In this document: piece by piece, positions 9,401 to 17,077 of the stretch
Layout: every line of letters starts with the position of its first letter
Numbering within the stretch: position 1 is the stretch's first letter
Source: Myxococcota bacterium
GTDB taxonomy: Bacteria > Myxococcota > UBA727 > JAHDBA01
Length of the DNA: 50,894 nt
Reading direction: 5' to 3'
NCBI GenBank assembly: GCA_020630615.1
Contig: JAHDBA010000009.1
Span: 7,968 to 58,861, forward strand
The notes under the pieces: model-generated
The model's input: the letters and a program-made list of their open reading frames with translations, nothing else
Database searches by the model: none
Told to the model about the DNA's origin: nothing
Translations under genes and position numbers: made by a program

Positions 9401-9664
9401 GAGGCTCCGAGTCGGTTTATGGTAAACACCACGTTCGTCACGAATCCGTGTTGACTCGAAATCTCGAGTACTGAGAGATAGGACCACGTAGAGCGCCTTG
9501 GCGAGTTCCTTCTCTGTAAATCGATCTTTGTTAATGCTTTCATTCACAACCTGAACTGCTTCAACAGGTGAAAATCGAACAACGCTTGCCTCACTCGTAT
9601 TGTCTTCAGAGTCTTGGTTGCCGACGATGTTATTTTGTACAGGGGCTCGCGGGTCGATCTTCAT
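6500..9664 (-). CDS. 1,054-residue protein with C-terminal calpain-like cysteine protease domain
   Basis: A single long frame with no signal peptide. Layout: residues 1-50 polar; a helical module at about 52-133; a strongly Lys/Arg-rich linker at 176-217; a second copy of the module at about 303-391; a long helical region; then a protease domain from about 765. The protease has Q773-G-K-Y-G-T-C779, G-H976-A-L-T-L and R-N998-P-W-G-E. Gln, Cys, His and Asn occur in the order and local context of calpains (family C2; oxyanion Gln, triad Cys/His/Asn, NPWGE). No EF-hand or C2 domain follows. Bacterial calpain-like proteins are known but poorly characterised. Cytosolic regulatory protease or secreted effector are both possible. 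Gene call and protease fold strong; biology unknown. Confidence 0.85.
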   Translation of the reverse strand: MKIDPRAPVQNNIVGNQDSEDNTSEASVVRFSPVEAVQVVNESINKDRFTEKELAKALYVVLSLSTRDFESTRIRDERGVYHKPTRSLFEFVREFEAHHTIYPSLKSAFAALASTDHVLREKAQHGLLKRYPELGDFVNTVLDSGATTTEGDLQVDISSGLMGPLLEEGESQPELREKKKTKGQRKERKKNTETKSKGFFEKMKTRRNERKGQKLEKQLPPTSPSVKKDAGPIKDLAKEIPGDSDDLKVPVYDVQKNEGSSRSAPDVVMRDQYKSLSTTDSKDSLLRSTDQSELASIAGDLLLKTHLSDANGVAALALCLSLSPDVLTQTRIEDRRVTPTREVPLKDLVHEFRFLGLNNPDVAKLLIEIDTPKRTHEEREKIAFEILEGTLSSMSPQEAAKLNSRFMVKTPRLYQAETRVLNGLDTKAPLGGLTITSKPPINDRASLSGALTKVLSAKGSTAEDLSQILIRADHQTRLNLFNTNPDLFERCKALYGNHDTTLELLFQKSVKSERFDPAKRIRFVDSAGRTRMQSDLKSIQPELAEGIVAGKILHAEFSALEAALAAQIETQPAEAENRIEHFMALSATLLWEAKNPQGFEASRLAFLAQAMGEDPNYNATLQGYDDALDAAKARLFDLGAKLGVSEAVLNTLLSNGLNGLAPAAIKNSNPSKTRELLHQVLITDLSFDSSLLEKLDASLLSRKSSTGTSIQEYLLQQVSHLTPEHAQHLKSLAAESSNPLSGAARIELKNLKMRRSILADLVTELGDPGTIVQGKYGTCALASAQYLLCKSDPAEYTRIVSTLGKHGLISARFDAQSRRWVEDGHEEVQIPLRRGLMLNYNRDFYNLNRPAYTGNEAEKGGRTLTSAMFQSAFAQEAYDFVAYQDHVPGRANSTAILRSPVSGEEFVAGGFNPVTTADTFARVLGKQHKEVAAQWNTGVSIAPKQLLNALEGLALYEISPSNPAILCVNFPGMVGHALTLVGIERDAHGKVLSFQVRNPWGEAERGQLGSVGHGLPIKRTALGPSFDAGSVKIRAADLRSPETRLQGFSLHVFE

Positions 9665-9828
9665 AGTTCATTGTATCCATCGCGCAACGCGAACTCCACC
9701 CAAATGACGAAACGTGTTGTATCGATACGCAAAAAGCCTGAGCGACTCTACCGCACATCGCCCCACATGTTTTTGCGGACCTTGATTTGCTCTATTCATG
9801 GTGACTGTGCATGGGCTCACCGCTATGC

Positions 9829-11151
9829 TTATGCGTCAACAACCACTTCATCGAGAATGTGTAACGAATCTGAAATCCGCTGAAACCCATCGCGGAGTTC
9901 CTGCTCAGAAATACAAAGAGGGGGAATACAAGTCATATGCGACCATCGGCAAAACGCCATAACACCCTTTTGAAGAAGTTCATGCTGAAAGGCCTTCAAT
10001 ACGTTGGGTGTTGAGTCGTATGCTCCCAACAACTCACCCGAGGTGTTGCGCTGAAAATCAATCATGCCGAAGAGACCGATATTTCGACTCGTTTTGACCG
10101 AGGGATGCTTCGCCTGGAGAATCTCCATTTCTTTGCGCATGACTTTCCCAAGTCTTGCAGAGTTACCAATCAAGTCTTCATCCTGAAGCACTGCAATATT
10201 GGCTTCCGCTGCTGCAAGACAAAGGGGGTGAGAGTTGAAGGTCAAACCTCCCCAATAGACATTGTTTTCAAAGTGCTCAGCGACAGTGTCACCAATTCCA
10301 ACTGCACCCAAAGGGAGGTAGGACGAGGTCAATCCTTTTGCCATGCATAAGAGATCCGGCTCTATGCCCCAATGATTGACTGCGAACATTTTTCCAGTTC
10401 TGCCAAAACCAGACATGACCTCATCACAAATCAGTAGGATCTCTTTCTTCTTGAGGAGTGCTGCGAGTGCCTCAAGGTAACCTTCGGGTGGAACGAGCAC
10501 GCCGTTTGTTCCTGTCACCGGCTCAACAATCATTGCAGCAATATGTCCTGCACCTTCATACATAATCACTTCTTCAAGATAGCGCATTGATGCATTCACG
10601 ATTTCGGCATCGGTCTTCCCAAAAGAGAAATCATAAGGCCAGGGGTCGAACACTTTGACGTAACCGGGACCACCCGGTTCATTCTTGAGTCGCCTCGGGT
10701 CTCCCGTTAACTGCATGCATGCTTGTGTCGCACCATGATACGATCGGTAGCGTGACAGAATCTTCTGTTTTCCGGTGAATGCGCGCGCCAGTTTAACTGC
10801 GTTCTCGTTTGCCTCTGCGCCACCAAGCGTAAAAAGAAACTTGTTGATATTCGCAGGGCATATTTCAGACAGTTTCTTACCAAGCCTCGCGCGAACCTCC
10901 GTTGCATTCGCCGCAGAGACAAACTGAAGCGTCTCCATCTGTTGTGTTATGGCTTGCTTCACTCGTGGGTGGTTGTGCCCGATATTGACACTCATCGCTT
11001 GCGAGTTGAAATCCAGCAGGCGCTTACCTTCGTGGGTCGTCACGTAGGCACCCTGGGCTGACGCAATCGGGATTGGCTTTGCATCCGCCTGTGCTTTCCA
11101 CGTGAAAAAAGTATGCCTTTTGCATTGTTCGACGATTTCTTCTGGAAGCAT
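9829..11151 (-). CDS. Class III PLP-dependent aminotransferase
   Basis: A 440-residue fold-type I aminotransferase of the class III (omega-aminotransferase) group. Visible features are the glycine-rich FTLGGAEANENAVKLAR, SYHGAT, the PLP-pyridine Asp in ICDEVMSGFGRTGK and the Schiff-base Lys in MAKGLTSSYLPLGA. The frame is open nine codons further upstream, but AGAGGAGAG just before the ATG at 11151 marks the likely start. The general pattern recalls taurine-pyruvate or other omega-amino acid:pyruvate enzymes, but substrate cannot be set from sequence alone. It is followed by a 164-base spacer before the calpain-like gene and preceded by mazG on the same strand, 118 bases away. Confidence 0.88.
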   Translation of the reverse strand: MLPEEIVEQCKRHTFFTWKAQADAKPIPIASAQGAYVTTHEGKRLLDFNSQAMSVNIGHNHPRVKQAITQQMETLQFVSAANATEVRARLGKKLSEICPANINKFLFTLGGAEANENAVKLARAFTGKQKILSRYRSYHGATQACMQLTGDPRRLKNEPGGPGYVKVFDPWPYDFSFGKTDAEIVNASMRYLEEVIMYEGAGHIAAMIVEPVTGTNGVLVPPEGYLEALAALLKKKEILLICDEVMSGFGRTGKMFAVNHWGIEPDLLCMAKGLTSSYLPLGAVGIGDTVAEHFENNVYWGGLTFNSHPLCLAAAEANIAVLQDEDLIGNSARLGKVMRKEMEILQAKHPSVKTSRNIGLFGMIDFQRNTSGELLGAYDSTPNVLKAFQHELLQKGVMAFCRWSHMTCIPPLCISEQELRDGFQRISDSLHILDEVVVDA

Positions 11152-11269
11152 GCGCGTCTCTCCTCTGTTGTCCATCAAGCACCCGTAACTGCATCAGTCT
11201 AGGGTAGGCTCTTTGGGCTTTCAACTTAAACACTCAAGTCAAGGTTTCCCTCCACACGCAGTGGGATCG

Positions 11270-12148
11270 TTATTCTTCAATCTCTTTCGCCCGCTGCCAA
11301 AACGCCTCAAGCTCATTCAGACGATGCTCTGACATTGTGCGTTCTGACTTTGCGACTTCGGACTCCATAAATCGAAAGCGAGACTCAAACTTCCGATTTG
11401 TTCTGCGCAAGGCTTGATGCGGGTCAACCTTCAAATGGCGACAAAGATCGATGCACGCAAAAAGAACATCACCCATTTCAGCTTCAATCTCAGAAGAGTC
11501 CTTGCTTCTACGCGCGTCTTGAACCTCTTCGATTTCTTCCGCAACCTTATCAAAGCAGCCATCCGCGTTGGGCCAATCGAAGCCAAGCGAGTTTGCACGT
11601 TCGCCAAGGCGAAAAGCACGAAGCATTTCTGGCAAGGTTGACGGGATGTCATCGAGCGCACTCTCAAAGCCACCCGTGCCTGCCTTTTGCTTGGCCTTGC
11701 GTTCACGTTGCTTTAACTCTTCCCAACTCAACTCTGGAATTGTTTCATCGAATAAATGCGGATGTCGCCTCACTAGTTTCAAATAGAGTGCGTCCAGGAC
11801 GTCGCTAAAATTAAAGCGCCCTTCATCACGAGCAACCTGAGCCTGAAAGACAATCTGCAGCAAAAGATCGCCCAGCTCTAAAACATGAGCGCGTTCTGTG
11901 GCTTCGTTTGGCGTGTCCAGCCAGTTTGAAATCGCCATTTGAACTTCAGCCCCTTCCTCAATCGTGTATTTGCGCAGCGACCTTAAATCCTGTTTGCGAT
12001 CCCATGGGCAGCCTTCTTCCGAGCGAAGAAAACGCATCAACGCCAACACGCGTTCGAGACTCTCTGTCGCACCGGGCTCTTCCGCCCCCTCCATGAACGG
12101 AGCAAGTTTATTCTCGGCCAAAATTAGGAGATCGTCATTGTGCATCAT
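11270..12148 (-). CDS. mazG: Nucleoside triphosphate pyrophosphohydrolase MazG
   Basis: A 292-residue protein with the two tandem MazG domains typical of the full-length enzyme. The N-terminal domain shows GCPWDRKQDLRSLRKY, then EEGAEVQMAI and ELGDLLLQIVF (metal-binding ExxE...ExxD). The C-terminal copy shows LGFDWPNADGCFDKV, EEIEEVQDA and EMGDVLFA. The enzyme hydrolyses NTPs/dNTPs to monophosphates and pyrophosphate, for nucleotide-pool cleaning and (p)ppGpp-linked survival. The start has AGGG seven bases upstream; a second ATG follows directly. It diverges from the methyltransferase gene over about 50 bases. Confidence 0.95.
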   Translation of the reverse strand: MMHNDDLLILAENKLAPFMEGAEEPGATESLERVLALMRFLRSEEGCPWDRKQDLRSLRKYTIEEGAEVQMAISNWLDTPNEATERAHVLELGDLLLQIVFQAQVARDEGRFNFSDVLDALYLKLVRRHPHLFDETIPELSWEELKQRERKAKQKAGTGGFESALDDIPSTLPEMLRAFRLGERANSLGFDWPNADGCFDKVAEEIEEVQDARRSKDSSEIEAEMGDVLFACIDLCRHLKVDPHQALRRTNRKFESRFRFMESEVAKSERTMSEHRLNELEAFWQRAKEIEE

Positions 12149-12201
12149 AAACGAACCCTACACTCAAGATTAAACTTTTAGAAATTGTAGAAAGAGAATT
12201 G

Positions 12202-13059
12202 ATGGCTCTAAAATTTGCGCCACCCAAAGCTTCGTTCGATGCTATGCCAGTGAGAACACTGCAAGAACTACTGAAGCTTCAATACGAAAGTGCAGACTTC
12301 TATGAGCTGCCATTCTTCTATGAGTTGGACTACGAGAACTACACACGAGATTTCGTTTTTTACGACACGATGCTTGCTCCCTTTCCGAGTGGCTCAAGCC
12401 TTTTAGAGTTCGGTGCAGGTTCGGGTCGATTGCTCCTGCGAAACCTCTTCCGAGGGTATCAATGCAGTGGGGTTGAACCAAGTTTGCCGATGTTGAACAC
12501 CTTGCGTTCGAAAGCGAACACACACTCTCTCAACACAGCGAATCTGTCTCTTTATTGTCAAGATGCGGAAGGCTTTATTGAGAGTCCAGCTGCGCAAAGG
12601 CATGCACCATTCGAAGCTGTAATCCTTGGGTTCAATACAGTCCAGCACATCCATCTCGAGGAAGCCCTCTTAAAAGTGTTCCGTTATTCAAAACAAAACA
12701 TGGCACGGGGAGGAACGCTCCTCATGGATTTTACTGCGCCTTGCTATCAAGACATGTCCCTCGGCATTCGTGAGTGGGGAAGACCCTTTGAACACCACGA
12801 TCAAGAAGGCCGCACATGGGTGACTTACGATCATGCCTCGTACGATGAAACGAGTGATGTTTTAACAACGCGCTTTCGATTCGTCGCCAATGACGCGGTC
12901 AAGGGCAAAGAGCTGCGCATTACGCAACGCATGTGGAGACCTCAGGAGATAGACTTTTTGCTTCGCTGTGCAGGGCTGAAGAATGTGCACTTCTTTGAGC
13001 ACGACGCCGAAACAAAGGCAGGGTGGGGATGCTCACATTTTTTTGTCCAAGCTTTTTGA
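12202..13059 (+). CDS. Class I SAM-dependent methyltransferase
   Basis: A 285-residue protein with the Rossmann-type AdoMet-binding motif I LLEFGAGSGRLLL at about residues 67-79 and an acidic residue ending strand 2 (SGVEPS). Later it has FEAVILGFNTVQHIHLEEALLK (motif IV/post-motif region, split here for reading) and a GGTLLMDF strand. This is the architecture of small-molecule methyltransferases; substrate unknown. A TTG at 12199 precedes the ATG. It is divergent from mazG and convergent with the acetate kinase-PduL gene, so it is probably monocistronic. Confidence 0.82.
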   Translation: MALKFAPPKASFDAMPVRTLQELLKLQYESADFYELPFFYELDYENYTRDFVFYDTMLAPFPSGSSLLEFGAGSGRLLLRNLFRGYQCSGVEPSLPMLNTLRSKANTHSLNTANLSLYCQDAEGFIESPAAQRHAPFEAVILGFNTVQHIHLEEALLKVFRYSKQNMARGGTLLMDFTAPCYQDMSLGIREWGRPFEHHDQEGRTWVTYDHASYDETSDVLTTRFRFVANDAVKGKELRITQRMWRPQEIDFLLRCAGLKNVHFFEHDAETKAGWGCSHFFVQAF

Positions 13060-13156
13060 CGGAGCTTTCGAACACGCTTGGCTGACACGCTGCAGAACAA
13101 ACAAAGGCAACAAAGGTATCACGGGCGTGCTCGCATTATTTTTTCAGAGGCCCACA

Positions 13157-14923
13157 TTAATGTTGTCGTCGCAACGACTTCAATTTCGCGTGCCGGCCGC
13201 CTTGTCTCACCAAGAGCCCCTCTGAAAGTCGCGGCAAATCAGCAGCGTTGGCCTCATCGGTGTCAATATGCATTTCGAGTCGGTATGAGTCCTTCACTCG
13301 GACGAGCACATCTTTAAAGGTGAGCTCGCGGTCTCCGCCGATGATATCAACCTCGACATAGTCTTTATCTTTAACACCATAGGCCAATGCATCTTCGGGC
13401 TGCATATGGATGTGGCGCCAAGCACATATCAATCCCTCCCGAAGTTCGATTCTTCCCTTTGGGCCTTCCAATACGATTGGGGCTGAAGCTTTCACATGCC
13501 CAGAATGTCGTACAGGTGCATCAACACCCAGTTTGAATTCATCCGTGCGGGAAATTTCGATTTGGTTTCCAGGGCGAAGCGGGCCCAAGATCCGTACTCC
13601 GTCGATTCGCCCACGTGGCCCGATCAAGTTGACTTTCTCCTCGCACGCAAATTGGCCAGGCTGTGACAGCTCCTTTAGAGGTGTCAACGAGGCATTTTCT
13701 CCAAAGAGCTTCACAAGACTTTCTTGAGTCAGGTGTACATGCCGTGCACTCACTGCTATCGGAATGGGTTTTTGCTCTCCTTTTAACGACGCCCCAAGCA
13801 GCGACGCTGCCGAACGTGCCATGGATAGGTTCTCATGCGTTCGAACCACGATCACTTTAACACGAGAACGTGAATCGCTAATCTCTACCGGTCCTTCATT
13901 GAGATTTTCGCTGCAGCCTCGGTTGGCATCGAAATCCAGATGCACCCCTAGAAAGTCGAGGCGACCCAATATTCGCTGTCGCATGCTCGCACTGTTTTCA
14001 CCAATGCCTCCAGTGAAACAAATAACATCGACCCCACCCATGACAGCCGTATACGCACCAATATACTTTTTTGCACGATGGGCGAATACGTTTAGCGCAA
14101 GGCCTGCCTTGTCATGACCTTCAGCTGCATGTTCCTCCAAGTCACGCAAGTCGTTGCCAATGCCCGAGATGCCCTTAAGGCCAGATTCTTTGTTCAAGGC
14201 ATCATCGAGCTGGGACAGGCTCCACTTTTCTTCTCGCGCCAGATGTATGGCCGCACCGACATCGACATCCCCGGACCGTGTACCCATTACGAGTCCCTCA
14301 AGGGGCGTGAGCCCCATGCTCGTTTCGACCGACGCGCCGTATTCTAGAGCACATGCACTTGCACCATTGCCCAGATGAAGAGACACAATACGAAGATCTT
14401 CGCGATTGCTTCCGAGGGCCAAAGCGCATTCACGACTCACATAGTCGTGCGAGGGGCCATGAAAGCCATATCGCTCAACACCATGCTTGTCGCTGAGCTC
14501 CGAACGAAGCGCATAGGTCTTCGCACGACGCGGCATCGTTCGATGGAGCGCAGTGTCAAAAACGGCGACATGGGGAACCTCGGGGAGCGCACTTCGTGCG
14601 ACCTCAACCCCGCGAAGATTGTTCGGATTATGCAAGGGCGCTAGCGGGCAGAGTCTTTCAATTCTCGCGATAATGGCATCGTTAAGTTTTACGGGCTGTG
14701 AAAACTCTTTCCCTCCATGAACGATTCGGTGCACACAGGCATCAATACGGTTGGAGAAACCCAACTCACGCAGCTCCTTGAGCAAAGCATCAAACGCGTC
14801 TTGCAAACTCTGAGGGTCCATAAGTCGTTCAAACGATTTCTTAAATATTGATTTCTCGCTTGGGAGCTCGAGAAGTTCGGCCTTTAGCGATGAGGACCCC
14901 GTGTTGAGTACAAGTATATTCAT
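13157..14923 (-). CDS. Fused acetate/propionate kinase - PduL phosphotransacylase
   Basis: A 588-residue single frame. Residues 1-378 are a complete acetate kinase: MNILVLNTGSSSLK at the start, CVHRIVHGG, FDTALHRTMP, YGFHGPSH, HLGNGAS, GTRSGDVD, CFTGGIGENS and the closing VRTHENLSMAR. After a ~7-residue linker, residues 386-570 are a PduL-type phosphate acyltransferase: ARHVHL (His 395, 397), LSQPGQFACEEKV, VRILGPLR, RHIHM (His 504, 506) and HIDTDEANA (His 552), covering the zinc ligands known for PduL. Together the two domains would convert acyl-CoA + Pi + ADP to acylate + CoA + ATP. I chose Met 14923 by alignment with AckA; the frame continues 21 codons upstream. No microcompartment-targeting tail is evident. 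Confidence 0.93.
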   Translation of the reverse strand: MNILVLNTGSSSLKAELLELPSEKSIFKKSFERLMDPQSLQDAFDALLKELRELGFSNRIDACVHRIVHGGKEFSQPVKLNDAIIARIERLCPLAPLHNPNNLRGVEVARSALPEVPHVAVFDTALHRTMPRRAKTYALRSELSDKHGVERYGFHGPSHDYVSRECALALGSNREDLRIVSLHLGNGASACALEYGASVETSMGLTPLEGLVMGTRSGDVDVGAAIHLAREEKWSLSQLDDALNKESGLKGISGIGNDLRDLEEHAAEGHDKAGLALNVFAHRAKKYIGAYTAVMGGVDVICFTGGIGENSASMRQRILGRLDFLGVHLDFDANRGCSENLNEGPVEISDSRSRVKVIVVRTHENLSMARSAASLLGASLKGEQKPIPIAVSARHVHLTQESLVKLFGENASLTPLKELSQPGQFACEEKVNLIGPRGRIDGVRILGPLRPGNQIEISRTDEFKLGVDAPVRHSGHVKASAPIVLEGPKGRIELREGLICAWRHIHMQPEDALAYGVKDKDYVEVDIIGGDRELTFKDVLVRVKDSYRLEMHIDTDEANAADLPRLSEGLLVRQGGRHAKLKSLRRQH

Positions 14924-15140
14924 AGTTCGTTTGTCTACGATCGCCGGACGCAGGGCAAGTTTTCGGCAATAACTTTTCGGCTGCAAGCATCTACTATCGA
15001 CACCTCAGCTTTAAGCTTAAGGGCTCTAAAAATTTCGAGCGTATCAATTTCACGCTCTCGCAGAGCGAAGCAAAGGGGTATTTTTGGCCCACATACTAAA
15101 AGCTGTTGCCATTTTTCTGGGAAGACGCAAGCTTAAAGGC

Positions 15141-16676
15141 ATGAACACGCACGACACGCATCAAGACTTTAGTGAACTCCGAAATCGCATTCGAAAGGGT
15201 GGTGCAGAAAAGTATCACGAGAAGAACACCGCAAAAGGGAAGGGCTTCGCACGGGATCGGATTGCATCGCTCACAGACTCAAACTCCTTTGTCGAAGATG
15301 GACTTTTCGCGAACGTGGGTGATCCGAAGTTACCTGCAGACGGAGTGATTACAGGGCTCGCCCGCATGGATGGGCGAGCGGTTGCCATCATGGCCAACGA
15401 CTTCACAGTCAAGGCAGGCTCGTGGGGGATACGAACGGTCGAGAAGATTGTGCGCATTCAAGAGCAGGCACTTCGCTACCGAATCCCGATGATCTATCTG
15501 GTGGACTCGGCGGGTGCTCGAATCACGGACCAAATACAGATGTTCCCTGGCCGTAGGCATGCAGGCAGAATCTTTCACATGCAGATTAAACTCTCGGGCC
15601 TTGTCCCTCAGATTTGCTGCTTGTTTGGGCCTTCTGCGGCGGGCGGAGCCTATATCCCAGCGTTTTGTGATGTGGTTTTCATGACCAAAAAGAACTCGGC
15701 AATGTATCTCGGCAGCCCTCGTATGGCTGAAATGGTGATTGGAGAGAAAGTGACGCTAGAAGAAATGGGTGGCGCCAGAATGCACACGGGCGAGTCCGGC
15801 TGTGCGGACTTCCTGTGTAAAGATGAGGACGAGGCACTCACTCTCACCAAACACTATCTTGGCTACTTCCCACAACATGCTGGCGATACAACTCCGGCCT
15901 CCAAGGAGGTTGTCGCACCAAAGAGCGAGAAAATAGATGAGCTTATTCCAGCCGATGAAGGCCAACTCTTTGATGTCACGAAAGTCGTAGAGCAGATTGT
16001 TGATGAAGGATCACTTTTACAAATCAAAAAACGTTTTGCGAAAGAACTCTTCACAGGACTTGCACGCCTGAACGGCGAAGTTGTGGGTGTTGTGGCGAAC
16101 AACAGCAAGCACAAGGGTGGGGTTCTTTTTGTTGACTCGGCAGACAAGGGTGCGAAGTTCATGTCGCTCTGCGACGCCTTTGACATTCCGCTTTTGTTCT
16201 TGGTCGATGTTCCAGGCTTTATGATTGGATCAAAAGTCGAGAAAGAAGGCATTATTCGCCATGGTGCAAAGATGCTCTTCAACATGTCACGCTCGACGGT
16301 CCCGCGAATCTGCGTTGTACTGCGAAAAGCGTACGGAGCAGGGCTCTATGCTATGAGTGGCCCCGCCTTTGAGCCGGATTGCACCATCGCCTTGCCCCAA
16401 GCATCGATTGCGGTGATGGGAGCAGAGGCGGCGGTCAACGCAGTCTACGCGAATAAGATTGCTGAAGTTCCTGAGGCTGAACGTGCCGAATTTGTTGAAG
16501 GGCTGCGAACCCAATACCGAGAAGACATCAACATTCAAAAGCTTGCGGACGAACTCGTCATTGACGCAATCACTCCCGCTGCAGAACTCCGCGAAGAACT
16601 TATTAAGCGTTTCGCCTTTGCAAAAGACAAAAAAGTAGAGGCGTTGCCGAAGAAACACGGTGTCATGCCGGTTTAG
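15141..16676 (+). CDS. Acyl-CoA carboxylase carboxyltransferase (beta) subunit
   Basis: A 511-residue biotin-dependent carboxyltransferase of the PccB/MccB type with two crotonase-like halves. Visible are GGAEKYHEKNTAKGKGFARD near the N-terminus, the first-half oxyanion region GPSAAGGAYIPAFCD and the second-half RKAYGAGLYAMSGPAFEPD. The frame is also open from a TTG at 15085, with AAGGGG upstream of it; I prefer the ATG at 15141 from family alignment. A separate biotin carrier follows 102 bases later; the biotin carboxylase must lie elsewhere. Likely substrate propionyl-CoA or another short acyl-CoA; a methylmalonyl-CoA decarboxylase alpha subunit is the alternative. It diverges from the AckA-PduL gene, suggesting a shared acyl-CoA theme. 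Confidence 0.88.
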   Translation: MNTHDTHQDFSELRNRIRKGGAEKYHEKNTAKGKGFARDRIASLTDSNSFVEDGLFANVGDPKLPADGVITGLARMDGRAVAIMANDFTVKAGSWGIRTVEKIVRIQEQALRYRIPMIYLVDSAGARITDQIQMFPGRRHAGRIFHMQIKLSGLVPQICCLFGPSAAGGAYIPAFCDVVFMTKKNSAMYLGSPRMAEMVIGEKVTLEEMGGARMHTGESGCADFLCKDEDEALTLTKHYLGYFPQHAGDTTPASKEVVAPKSEKIDELIPADEGQLFDVTKVVEQIVDEGSLLQIKKRFAKELFTGLARLNGEVVGVVANNSKHKGGVLFVDSADKGAKFMSLCDAFDIPLLFLVDVPGFMIGSKVEKEGIIRHGAKMLFNMSRSTVPRICVVLRKAYGAGLYAMSGPAFEPDCTIALPQASIAVMGAEAAVNAVYANKIAEVPEAERAEFVEGLRTQYREDINIQKLADELVIDAITPAAELREELIKRFAFAKDKKVEALPKKHGVMPV

Positions 16677-16778
16677 CCAATGGTGGAGACGCGAGTAATT
16701 CGAATGCAGACGCCGGACTTGTGCAGAAGCGATTCACATGTCAGAGCGAGGCAACTTTAAGTTCTATAGAGGTCACTT

Positions 16779-17000
16779 ATGGCGATTGATATCAAGGCAC
16801 ACATTACAGGAACGATTTGGAAAATACCCGTCAAAGCGGGCGATAAGGTCGAAGAAGACGATACTCTCGTAATTATCGAATCGATGAAGATGGAGATGCC
16901 TATCGAGGCCGAGGAGGATGGCGAGATTGTCGAAGTACTCCTTGAAGAAGGGAGCCCTGTTCAGGAGGGGGACGTGATTCTTCGTATCGAAGAGGACTGA
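16779..17000 (+). CDS. Free-standing biotin carboxyl carrier protein
   Basis: A 73-residue biotinyl/lipoyl-carrier domain with the biotinylation motif E-S-M-K-M-E (Lys 37). It is a bare carrier domain without the Ala/Pro-rich linker of AccB. Position after the carboxyltransferase gene makes it the likely partner that shuttles carboxybiotin for that enzyme. ESMKME favours biotin over lipoate. No biotin carboxylase is present in the window. Confidence 0.9.
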   Translation: MAIDIKAHITGTIWKIPVKAGDKVEEDDTLVIIESMKMEMPIEAEEDGEIVEVLLEEGSPVQEGDVILRIEED

Positions 17001-17077
17001 AAAGGCGTGTCGGTCATTCAACCGATTACAGCGTTAAAAGATTCGTTAAGATGGTAGTTCATTCGATGGAGTATACG

